From Rosa chinensis (taxonomy: Eukaryota; Streptophyta; Magnoliopsida; Rosales; Rosaceae): a stretch of 64,000 nucleotides of DNA. The stretch covers positions 33,152,501 to 33,216,500 of the forward strand of contig NC_037090.1 of the NCBI RefSeq assembly GCF_002994745.2. Reading direction: 5' to 3'. The notes beneath the pieces were generated by a model that did not search any database, was not told the DNA's origin, and saw nothing but the letters and a program-made list of their open reading frames with translations. The position numbers and the translations under genes were made by a program. Shown one piece after another: positions 11,704-21,250 of this stretch; position 1 is the stretch's first letter; each line of letters opens with the position of its first letter.

Positions 11704-14249
11704 CTTTCTCTAGCAGTTTCTTGCCGAGGAAATGCCTAAGACACCTCATCGGAATATTAAAGAAAAGAGTCTCATGATCAGTATCTTTGTTCTCTTCCAG
11801 TTTTTTCTCAATCCTCTTCTTAATTTCTTTCTTCAAATTCTCTGGGACCTTATGTCTGTCCATCCATCCTCTTATATCTTTCTCTTTCAATCGTATCTTG
11901 TTTCTTATATCCTCCCATCTTTCAGCTTCCATGGACACGAATGTCTGTTTCACCAGAAACGATTAATAAGCTCTATTAGCTGCTTAAATCCAGCTTAACT
12001 ACAGGTTACATATAAACTATACATATGAAAACACCATGAAGGAAATCATGATGCGTGTATTCAAGTTGAACACATCTACACAAAGATACAGTACCAATAG
12101 AGAGATTCATAACCAACCTGTACATTTCCAATGAGATATATAAATAGTAGCAAGCCAATGACAGAAATAGAAACTGCAAAGCAAGTTTCCCACACATAGT
12201 TGCTTGTTTCGAGATTTGTGCCAAAATTACTGCAAATAGCCAGAAGTAATATTAAGACATTAACAATGAACTTGTGTGCATACAACCTATATTTGGAGCT
12301 CAAGAAAAAGGAAATTAGTTTGTATCGAAAAAAAAGAAAAGAAAAGGAAATTAGTTAATTGAAAATATTTGAAACTATCCATCTATGACTATACTACGGT
12401 TATTTATCCGGTCATCAGGTTATTAAAGAATTTATAGTCATTCACTTTTAGATTTAATATCAAGCGTTGAAACTAAATCAATACACTTTAAGGGTTTTAA
12501 TCACAACCATTGATATTAAAATGATTCATGATGGCAAATTAATTGATCATCTGATAACCGGGTGAAAACCACCATATTCGACCATTGCGAGAGATATTAC
12601 AGTAAAAGAATAAAAGTTCAAACTTATTTTAAAACAATAGTTGACTTTCCGTGCATATAAGCAAACCTTAGATTACGTAATCCCCACCAAAAAGAGTAAG
12701 ATAACTTCGTTCCGAAAGGTATATCCCGTGTGATATTATTTTTGAGGGAATGCAGAAATATTCCAAAATCAAAAGCGGCCGTAGCATTCTCTTCAGCACT
12801 TATAGAGCAAAATTGATTAAGGAGTGCGGGATTTCTTGCAGTAATATTGTGACCCTCGCAATATAAGGTAGTCTTACATCCTTCAACTGTACTATTCTTT
12901 ACACATGCTCGACGCCAACAAGAAGTTTCTCGTTGAATAGAGAAAAAGTACCAAAAAGCTCCAAGGACCTAAAAGACAACACACAAATTATTTGCTGACC
13001 ATATTATTAATTAATGAACGGAAAACTCATGTAGCATATATATATATATATTATGAAAGCAAAAAGGATAATTCAGCTATGTAGGGGGATTTCAACTGTG
13101 GGGAGATGTATTTTAGCAACCAACAAACTCAAAAATGAGAATTTGTCAATTTTGAAAAATTAATCATATCTTTCCCAAGTCAGCAATTTTAGTAAAAAAA
13201 AAAAAAAAGGTTCATCAAGTCTAGTTTGCAAACTAAAGATTAATAAAATGAAGCGACATGATGGGAATTAAACTTACATGACTTGCAAGGATATATAGAA
13301 AAAAGTTAAACAGAGCTTTAATCCATATTCCAGTAGTTTGTCTGAGTTTCTGAGATGATAGGTAAATTCGATAAATCCTCGGCAGATATTGAGCTAGAAC
13401 AAAGAAATTCAGAATCTTTCTATGCCGCAAGTGTCCATGGCCTCTCATTTCGAAGAAGACAAATATTAGAAGCAGCTGGAAAGAATAAATAATTTTGGTC
13501 ATCAGATTGCTAAACCTATATATCTAGCTACTTAATTAATTAAACTAGCTATTTAAAATAATTGGATTAACTCAAACTATGATCTGCTTACTTGTGGCAT
13601 GGGAAAAACAGCTAAAATGCTGGTTAGCGTAGAGCGCCAAGCTAGCTTCCCAGCAACTAATTTAGCAAATGGAATTATCTCCGCTGCTGATACCTTCGAA
13701 AATTCCCAATCCGGTGCCACTTCATCAGACTTTTTTTGTCTGTGTTCTTTGTGCGCATCGTTGATGGCTTTGCAAACATGATATATGATACTCACTACGA
13801 AAGTGACATCAGTGAGCGATCGCAAAATGAGAGCTATAATCATCAACTCTATGTCTAATGCAAGACACTTTCGTTCTTCATTGATGACTGGAATGTAGAA
13901 GAACAACGGGTCTAATGAGACCGCGATCACACATGCAATTACGAACATCTTATGCCAGAATGAGACTGAAAGAAGTGTTTCTCCCAATTTTTGTTTTGTT
14001 GAAACTGCATCTGGATCTCTCCACAGGGGATCTCGCGGTTGTGACTCAACATTGTCGGCATTGTGCTTGCTTCCCCGTGTGTTGCTGACCAAAGAAAATA
14101 GAATAAAATGGAATTGACGGGAAATAGAAACGGTAACCAGACATACAGAGACTGCAACTCCTTGAAATCATGATACCCGAAAAAAAATAACGAGGAAAAG
14201 AAGCTGACCTCATCATAGGGCCGTCATTGGGTACCTGCGTGTTAGACAT
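11023..14249 (-). CDS. Cyclic nucleotide-gated channel-like protein, copy 1
   Basis: Seven exons on the minus strand: 14209-14249, 13592-14084, 13278-13475, 12667-12968, 12118-12229, 11705-11944, 11023-11475. They splice in frame to 1839 nt (612 residues), and all introns are GT-AG. Plant CNGCs are Ca2+/K+-permeable plasma- or endomembrane channels. S1 contains VIAVSLDPLFFYIPVIN. S4/S5 follow in exons 3-4 (AQYLPRIYRIYLSS), then FWWGLRNLS before the pore. The pore reads NFGTNLETS, so the usual GQN-type filter is GTN. S6 ends LIGNVQ, and a cyclic-nucleotide-binding domain fills residues about 463-580. Compared with ~700-residue family members it lacks the C-terminal calmodulin/IQ segment. It also lacks about 15 residues of the phosphate-binding part of the CNBD that copy 2 retains. 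A functional channel is possible but unproven. Confidence 0.85.
11637..11701. repeat. (GA)n microsatellite in CNGC copy 1 intron 6
   Basis: About 32 uninterrupted AG units directly adjoining the exon 6 donor (coding-strand GTATCTCTCT...). The duplicated intron in copy 2 (near 51640-51673) has no such run, so the expansion postdates the duplication. Confidence 0.95.
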
Positions 14250-14314
14250 ATATGTTGGATAGGATACCACTCTGAAAGATAGTCCTGAGAAATTACTGAA
14301 AATATGGAAAGTGA

Positions 14315-14697
14315 GGTTATTACTTAAATATATGTATCACATAGTAAATTCATGAAGTTTGAGCGAGGATGGAGAAGGAAAACCTCTAGAGATCGAGAAG
14401 CAGATAGCAAGAGATCGTACGGCCGAAACAAAATTCTGGTTGGTGGAACTTTGGTAACAATTTCAATATGGGAAATGAAAACCGAATGGCTAGTAAGAAG
14501 TAGAACCAATATGGACAAATTGGTTATTCAATTATATAGAAAAAGACGTACGCCAAGAGCAGCTCACGGCATATATAACAAGCTATTGAGTAATAGAAGA
14601 ACAGGGAGTAGAGTTGGCATTTATACCACCCATCAAATAATTAGGGAGCCCAAGCAAACAACTCTGGCCCAAAGTAACAGGTGGCAAAACAACATCA
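14315..14697. other. CNGC copy 1 upstream region
   Basis: Upstream flank of the minus-strand CNGC gene. Similarity to copy 2 stops around 14314. A 118-codon plus-strand frame (14352-14708) is basic and has no recognisable domain, so I regard it as chance. No clear TATA box was identified. Confidence 0.4.
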
Positions 14698-14705
14698 CGT
14701 ATTCC

Positions 14706-15300
14706 TAGGGCTGACACTTTACCAAACCGACCGAATACCAACCGATATTTTAAGTTTGGTAAACCGATTTTTTAGTAACCGAGATAGATAAATCCGAAAT
14801 TGAAAATTACCGAAAAAAGTTAGTTTGGTTTTGGTAAATACCGAATCTACCGATTATATAAATATTAGCTTTATATACTATGATTTTCAATACACATACA
14901 TGTATATTAAGAAATAAACATAAAATTTTTCATAATAGTATGAACATTACTACATATACTACATTAATAGTACATGTATTTAAGTAACTTAGTCAAAGAT
15001 GGTTAAATATCCTAGTTTTATTGAAAATGACTCAAACTTAGCAAGCTATAATTAAGAGATGAGTACAAAGTTTACGACTATAAAATTGAAGAATCTAGTT
15101 TTGTTCGTTCTAATTTTAATTGCAAAGAATTAGTTGTTCTAAAGTTGGTAATACCGAAAACCGAAATATCGAATTTGGTAGTTATGATTAAAACCTAAAA
15201 TTTTGGTTGGTAATTGGTAGCTCAATTTTGAAACCGAAAGCTTTGGTTTTGAAGTTGGTAATACCTATAACAGATTCGAACCGACCGAGTGACAGCCCTA
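14706..15300. mobile_element. hAT-type MITE, 595 bp
   Basis: The element starts TAGGGCTGACACT and ends with the inverse GTGACAGCCCTA. It is flanked by perfect 8-bp target duplications CGTATTCC at 14698-14705 and 15301-15308. An 8-bp duplication and TAGGG termini are hAT hallmarks. There is no open frame, so it is non-autonomous. The internal sequence is AT-rich with ACCGAAA-type motifs. A family member lies inverted at 18044-18667. Confidence 0.92.
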
Positions 15301-15308
15301 CGTATTCC

Positions 15309-15680
15309 CAAGCAAACAACTCTATTACCTAAAATAACCCGGCATTTGAGTTTTTTTTTAGTCAGTCGACTTATGTGGAATTATACATATTTCCAAAATT
15401 TTCAATTAAAAAAGCTAAATTACAAAAAATTAAATTTATTTTTTATTTTAATTTTGTTATTAAAAATTTCAAGTTTAAGATTAATTTTTATTTTATTTTT
15501 ATTATTAAAAAAAGATTATATAATTAATAGTTATAAACATTTAAAAAGTTATATTTACACTTTTCATTTATTAAATAATTTATATGTGTTACAGTTTTGT
15601 ATGTGCAAATGGTAATACTTGTAAAAAAAAAAAAAGATTATGGATCTCCTTTATTTTTTCTTCAAATTTATGCTTCAGAA

Positions 15681-15724
<44 letters not shown>

Positions 15725-16834
15725 AAATATGAAAGCCAATAGAGAAGAAGCCCATCAATCGAGTCTAGCTTAGAATCTGTAGATAGGCCAATTGCCCAAC
15801 CCTCCTCTGTTTAGGCCTGAGAATGACTTTTGTGCTTGCAATTAAGGTGAAAATTAGGCACCAGAACTCGATCTTCATCATCTTGCCTCCGGCAGTCCAC
15901 CAGTCATGCCTCTACCACAACCGATCGGAGAGCTATGCCTTTCGCTGCTGCCTCTTGCGACCGGATGCCTTCGATCACAGTCACAGTATGGTGGCTCTGT
16001 TGCACCATTCCGAAGCTGAGTCTGAGCCATGCATCCAGCTAGCCACTTATGGCCGATAAAACTAGAGATCCACTTTAAGCCCATCCTTTAACCGGCAGGC
16101 CTCTCATAGCCAACAAAATTAGCATCGATTCAGATTGAGAGATTCTTCCAACTCACCGCTTTGTGACTCGCCGGCGCTTCCACCAAGTCAGCCCACTCAA
16201 TTTTGAATAAACTCCCCAAAACTCTTCGCTGCCCTCCCTGCTGGAACAACAAAATCTGGGTTCTGAACCACGCTGGATTGAGATCAACCTCCACCTCGAT
16301 GGCTGCACATCCATTTGATGAAGCACTGCCTCCATACTCATTCTTTCCAACAATAGCTTTGGCTATATGTGCAATTTCAATCACCCCCTTTTGGACCTCA
16401 AGTAGCCGATTTGGATCAAACTCGATTCAGCAAGAAGCAAAAATCGTGAAAGTTCCAAACACTTGGATTTGTTGGGTAATCACCGAGAAACACCAGTGTT
16501 GGAGGGCACCAACATCGGTCGCTATGGTTGAAGGGACAAAGCACAAGTGGCTAGGTTTAGGGAGCTGAAGCATTTTTTATTAATCAATATAGAAGTCCTA
16601 TTAACTACCTATAAGTATTATACATGACAAATATTGATATTTTTAGGTACGTATTTTTCGTTACATATCGTTTTGAACACGTACGTATCGAGTTTTATAA
16701 TTTATTGTTTTCGTATTTTATGGCCTAATTTTTCAATAAAAGTTACCTAATTATTTTTGACGTTTAATTCTCATTCCAAATATTATTCACGTAGTCTACA
16801 CGAGTTATTAAACACTTACAGTCATAATATACAC
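15309..16834. other. No identified gene; (TA)n tract and unidentified frames
   Basis: Contains a pure (TA)n run at 15684-15721. The stretch 15785-16570 is GC-richer than its surroundings and has frames on both strands, including minus 16384-16130 (KIEWADLVEAP near its C-end) and plus 16203-16568. I recognise none of them. The KIEWADLVE stretch vaguely resembles LINE/DUF4283-type ORF1 sequence, so a degraded retroelement or gene remnant is plausible. Confidence 0.4.
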
Positions 16835-17480
16835 GTGACAACTTATGTTTGGTAACTTAGAGGACATATGTTGTTGTACATTCATAAGTAGGTAAACCTG
16901 GTTCTGGTATCATGATATAGTAATATGAGTTTTACAATTAAAATCAATTGACAGTGGTTGGTTGGAGAGACTCAAATCCTTGTAAATAATTATTGACAAT
17001 GGTTGGTTGGAGAGACCCAATTCTTATAAACAATTATTTATAAGCATTTGGGTCTCCAACCTTTAGACTTGTTTATTAGGATGAGAGTCCCTCCGGTGGT
17101 TGGTTATGGTGCTCAAAAAAATAACTTTATTATGGTATCAAAATCAAGTTGGCTCACTAGTGAATGTGCAGCGCAGCGGCCATACGTAATCCATGTCATC
17201 AAATATAAATTGTCTATATGTATGAATTAAAAAATCGTCACATATGTGGCGGTATATGAAAATGTGAAGTATATCCTACATTGAAAAACCAATAAAGTAC
17301 ATAAAAATTTAGGCCTCTCCGACTATTGTTAATTATTTTTTATTGGAAGCTTAAATGACCCTTTATTATAAAAGAAAATGAGACGAATATATAACTCAAG
17401 TAAAGCAAAAAAGGCAAATGCTTGAAAGAGACTTGGGATATTAGACTGCTGATCGTAGAAAGTTTAATTTCTGGGCCATA
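16835..17480. repeat. Dispersed repeat family C, copy C1
   Basis: Shares a long order of motifs with 54520-55304 (C2) and with 58180-59830 (C3, split by an insertion). These include GGTAAC, a block with ATCATGATATAGTAATATGA, repeats of TGGTTGGTTGGAGA, then GGGTCTCCAACC and finally CTGGGCCA-AGGAATCTAC. All three are in the same orientation. No coding potential was seen. C1 is the most diverged and contains a short internal tandem duplication of the TTGGTTGGAGAGACCCAA segment. Confidence 0.75.
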
Positions 17481-17889
17481 AAGGAATCTACTTTACTTTG
17501 CGGAAAGGCGACAGAGGTGAAAGGGTGACGATCTCAAGACTTATAAACATATTTGGTGGATTCTCGATATCCAATTTGGGTTTGAATAAGATTGGCAACT
17601 GGGGAGGATTCAGTGCATTGACGTGCACTTGCACCGACATAAATGGATGATTAGATTATATTAAATACACTCTTAGGTTATTAATTAAAAATATTAATTA
17701 TAAATATTAAAGGTTGAGATTATCTTATAAGTGTTGGGTCATTTGCACCGTCGGTGCATAGAATAATTTTCATTTTTGTTTTTGTTTTTGTCTCAAAGAC
17801 TAACCGCGCGTATAATTCACGTGCTATTAAAATATGAAGGCGAGTGCCCACCTAGGTGGACAGAAGAAGCTCCGATAAGTCGTCCTGTA

Positions 17890-18890
17890 TTCATCAACCA
17901 AGATCCGTAATTTTCCTCGATAATTGTCCTTGTCTGTTAACCAAGACCCATAATTGTCCCTTGTGTATTAACCAAGACCCATAATTGTCCATAAATGTCC
18001 CTTGTCTAGTAACCAAGACCTATCCCTGTCTATTAACCAAGACTAGGGCTGTTACTCGGTCGGTTCGAATCGGTTATAGGTATTACTAACTTCAAAACCA
18101 AACCTTTCGTTTTCAAAACTGAGCTATCAATTACCAACCAAAATTTTCAGTTTTTAATTATATCTACCAAATTCGGTATTTAGGTTTTCGGTATTACTAA
18201 CTTTAGAACAATTAATTCTTTATAATATAAATTAGAATGAACAAAACTAGGTTTTTGAATTTTAGAGTCATAAACGTTGTATTCATCTACTAATTATAGC
18301 TTTCTTTTGTATATATGACATCAAGTTTTAGCAATTTTCACTAAAACTAGGTTATTTAACCATCTTTGACTAGGTTACTTAAAATACATGTACTATTAAT
18401 GTAGTACATGTAGTAATATTCATACTATTATCAAAGTTTTTATGTTTATTTCTTAATATACATGTATTTGTATTGAAAACTGTATTATATAAATATAATA
18501 TTTAGATAATTGATAGATTCGGTATTTATCAAAACCAAATCAACTTTTTCTGTAATTTTCGATTTAGGTTTTATCGGTCTCGGTTACCAAAAAGTCTGTT
18601 TACCAAACCTAAAATATCGGTTGATATTCGGTCGGTTTGGTAATTATCAAACCAAGTGGCAGCCCTAACCAAGACCCATAATTGTCCATAAATGTCCCCT
18701 GTCCAATAACAAAGACCTGTCCCCGTCTATTAACCAATACCCATAATTGTCCATAAATGTCCCCTGTCGAATTACCAAGACCTGTCCCCGTCTATTAACC
18801 AATACCCATAACTGTCCATAAATGTCCCCTGTTGAATAACCAAGACCTGTCCCCCGTCTATTAACCAACCCATAATTGACCTTGTCTATT
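17890..18890. repeat. 65-bp minisatellite
   Basis: Tandem units built on CCATAATTGTCC, ATAAATGTCCC, AAGACCTGTCCC and GTCTATTAACCAA. Three clean units have their CCC starts at 18675, 18740 and 18805, an exact 65-bp period. Units between 17890 and 18043 are more degenerate. A hAT MITE (18044-18667) interrupts the array. The apparent minus-strand protein at 18868-18665 is only the translation of this repeat. Confidence 0.9.
18044..18667. mobile_element. hAT-type MITE, 624 bp, inverted relative to 14706-15300
   Basis: Termini are TAGGGCTGTTACTCGG and CAGCCCTA, flanked by perfect 8-bp duplications ACCAAGAC at 18036-18043 and 18668-18675. Its left end matches the reverse complement of the right end of the MITE at 14706-15300 (CTCGGTCGGTTCGAATC then GTTATAGGTATTA), so the two are the same family in opposite orientation. 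It inserted into the 65-bp minisatellite. Confidence 0.92.
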
Positions 18891-19310
18891 GACTTTGTAC
18901 GTCCTGCCCTGTCCTGTGTTGTCTATTGCAGCAGGCTATGTACGGAAGCTGAGCCGGTTAAAGATGATTCAGAACGATTAACCCAGACAATAGCTGTAAA
19001 AACTTGTACCTGGTCTAAGATAGAGACTAAAAAAAAAGGTTCTGGGCCAATAGTAAAAGAAGTTCTGGGCCAAGGGGAATCTACAGCTACAGCGGGTCTT
19101 TAATCAATTAATAGTCCTTCTCCCAATGCAATATTTTGTTTGCATGTTTAGCTTCCATTAATTAAACCCCAGACAAGGGGCACCCAGACATTTGTTGTAA
19201 AAATATCTACTTAGTCTAAAATAGAGATAATAAAAAAAAAAAGTTCTGGGCCAATAGGTAATCTACACCTAGCCTTTAGTCAATTATTAGTCCTTCTCCC
19301 CAGTGACCAA
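18891..19310. repeat. Diverged tandem duplication, ~200-bp unit
   Basis: The segment around 18978-19130 (CCAGACAAT-GCTGTAAAAAC ... GTTCTGGGCCAATAG ... AGTCCTTCTCCC) recurs at about 19180-19305 with substitutions. The 75-codon plus-strand frame 18876-19103 falls inside it and shows no domain. I see no gene here. Confidence 0.6.
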
Positions 19311-20146
19311 AATTTCAGTATTGAAGAAATATCAATGATTCAAAAAGTGAAAATATCGAGGATATATCGATATTAATAAAAAATCAAGAAAAATGATAGA
19401 AATTTTTATAAAAAAAAAGTAGAAATTTTAAATGAAACTTTTAGAAATGTTTGTTTCATCAATTATCTACTATATTTTAAAAGAACACATTGAATAAACA
19501 TTATTATATAAAGGATATATGAGATTAAAAATTTTCACTCTCTTCATCATCTCTCACTATAGAACCTGATAGTCATTAAATGATATATCGCTCTCGTAGT
19601 TTTGCATATATCATATATGTAAATACATGTGTGTGTGAACAATACGGCTTAGAGGAAATTAGCGGTGGGTTTTTGTACTAATAGTTATTACAAATATTGC
19701 TCAATTTTGGCTGTAAGTATAATTATATGTACGTGTAAAATTTTGAAAATTGTAGAAAACCTAAAAATATTGGTGAATTAAAAAAATTACAAGTTGGTTA
19801 TTGGTATAACACAAAGTTTCATATTCGTCAAAAAAAAAAAAAAACATAAACAAACATATAAGTTACATAAAATCAAATGGAAGGGCAGCGAAGTTGGTTG
19901 AGCTGCTTATGTGTTTCACGATCAATCAAGGTTTGAACCTTGTCAGCCACTTTGTTGGTTGGTTTTTTAGCATAAATGAGTAGAATTTATCAGTAATATT
20001 CTTCAGAATTCCAGATATTTCGGGTCTTTCCCGAAATATTGCATGGCCAACTTCTATATTATTTTTTAACAAATTACATATAAGTTATTGACAAAAGATG
20101 ACTTAACAAATACATCATTTAAAGATTAAATTAAACATATAAGGAC
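19311..20146. other. AT-rich repeat DNA with a tRNA-like stretch
   Basis: Contains ATATCGATAT-rich sequence near 19360 and a stretch at about 19878-19955 (GAAGTTGGTTGAGCTGC then GGTTTGAACCTTG). That stretch resembles pol III box A and box B, as in the head of a tRNA-derived SINE. No cloverleaf with a proper acceptor stem could be drawn, so it is not a tRNA gene. No protein-coding gene was seen. Confidence 0.4.
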
Positions 20147-20355
20147 TAAATCTTACAAATAAGGACAATGTGCTATCCACTTGCCATATGTCATGAGTTA
20201 ATTTACTTTTTTACCCATAACTACTTTTAACTTCTAATTCTTTTATAATGATTAAATCTTACAAATAAGGACAATTTGCTCTCCTCTTGTCAAATGTCAT
20301 GAGTTAATTTATTTTTTTACCCTTAATTATTTCTTTTGACTTCTAATTCTTTTAT
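20147..20355. repeat. ~105-bp tandem duplication
   Basis: Two adjacent diverged copies of a unit starting TAAATCTTACAAATAAGGACAA and containing TGTCATGAGTTAATTTA, at about 20148 and 20254. Confidence 0.75.
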
Positions 20356-20499
20356 GTTTTTTTTTTTCTGAGAATAATTTCTTTATGTTACTTTTTTTTT
20401 TCCCTTGAGAATAATATGTTTATATTACTTTTTTTTTTCCTTGAGAATAATTTCTTTATGTTACATCACAAGACCTCACTCTCCTACTACTCTCATCTC

Positions 20500-20875
20500 A
20501 TCGCCTAATCCTACTATTGCACTCATCCATTCCTGCTACTGCACTCGCTGCACTCATACTCGTCAAGTTCTGCTACTGCACTTGTACTCATGTTCTGCTA
20601 CTGCACTTATGATTGTCTAATCCTGCTATTGCACTCGCTACACTCATACTCCGTCTAGTTCTACTACTGTCCTCGTACTCGTGTTCTGCTACTGCACTAG
20701 TTATCGTCCAATCCTGCTACTGCACTAGTCCAATCCTGCTACTGCACTGGTCATCGCCTAATCCTGCTACTACACTCGTTATCGCCTAATCCTGCTACTG
20801 CACTCGTCGTCGCCTAATCCTGCTACTGCACTCGTCTAATCCTGCTACTACACACTGCACTCATACTCATCCAAT
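20500..20875. repeat. Minisatellite with unit CTAATCCTGCTACTGCACTCGT
   Basis: At least ten variant units of about 22-30 bp built on AATCCTGCTACTGCACTCGTC, with interspersed CATCGCC. No coding function is evident. Confidence 0.85.
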
Positions 20876-20929
20876 CATTTTACACGTTGCTAAGAGAGAG
20901 AATCTCAGAGCTCTTCGTTAAACTTCTTT

Positions 20930-21250
20930 TTCTTATTTATTGCTAAATGTGTTCTCAGTTCAGTAGCAGCTTTATTTGTAGTAGCAGGAGTAGTAGTAGT
21001 AGCAAGAGCAGTTGAACGTGTCCTCGGTTTAGTAGCAGTAGTAGGATACTTTTTCTTCTTTATTGCTGATCGTGTCCTTGGTTCAGTAGCAGCTTCATTT
21101 GCAGTAGCAGGAGCAGGAGCTGGAGCAATTAGATATGTCAATGAGCAGTAGTAGGATTCTTTTTCTTCTTTATTGAATTACTGCTGAACGTGTTTTTGGT
21201 TCAGTAGCAGCTTCATTTACAGTAGCAGTAGCAGGAACATGAGTAGTAGC
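20930..21250. repeat. Tandem ~110-130-bp repeat rich in GTAGCAG
   Basis: Three diverged units, each with TGCTGA(A/T)CGTGT, TTGGTTCAGTAGCAGC, then GTAGCAGGAG clusters and TTTTTCTTCTTTATT. The minus-strand frame 21141-20905 is an Ala/Thr-rich translation of the repeat and is not a convincing gene. Confidence 0.75.

Larger units (their letters stand above)
9060..14314. repeat. Segmental duplication, copy 1
   Basis: From PheRS intron 8 to just upstream of the CNGC start codon, this block is matched base by base, with scattered substitutions, by 43741-54446 in the same orientation. It includes PheRS exons 9-10, the shared 3' flanks with two poly(T)-headed retroelement tails, and the entire CNGC gene. 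This copy is uninterrupted. Copy 2 carries additional transposons. Confidence 0.93.

Noticed and set aside
11023..14249. HCN/Shaker-type K+ channel instead of CNGC
   Set aside because: The pore lacks GYG, the S1 and FWWGLRNLS motifs are CNGC-specific, and there are no ankyrin repeats.
18665..18868. 67-residue minus-strand protein with internal repeats
   Set aside because: It is simply the translation of the 65-bp minisatellite; each repeated peptide corresponds to one DNA unit.
19878..19955. tRNA gene
   Set aside because: Boxes A and B are recognisable, but acceptor and anticodon stems do not pair; at most a SINE head.
20500..20875. CRISPR-like array
   Set aside because: Direct repeats without unique spacers of constant length, in a plant nuclear context; it is a minisatellite.
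20905..21141. Ala/Thr-rich minus-strand ORF
   Set aside because: Produced by a GTAGCAG-rich tandem repeat; no start context, no domain.
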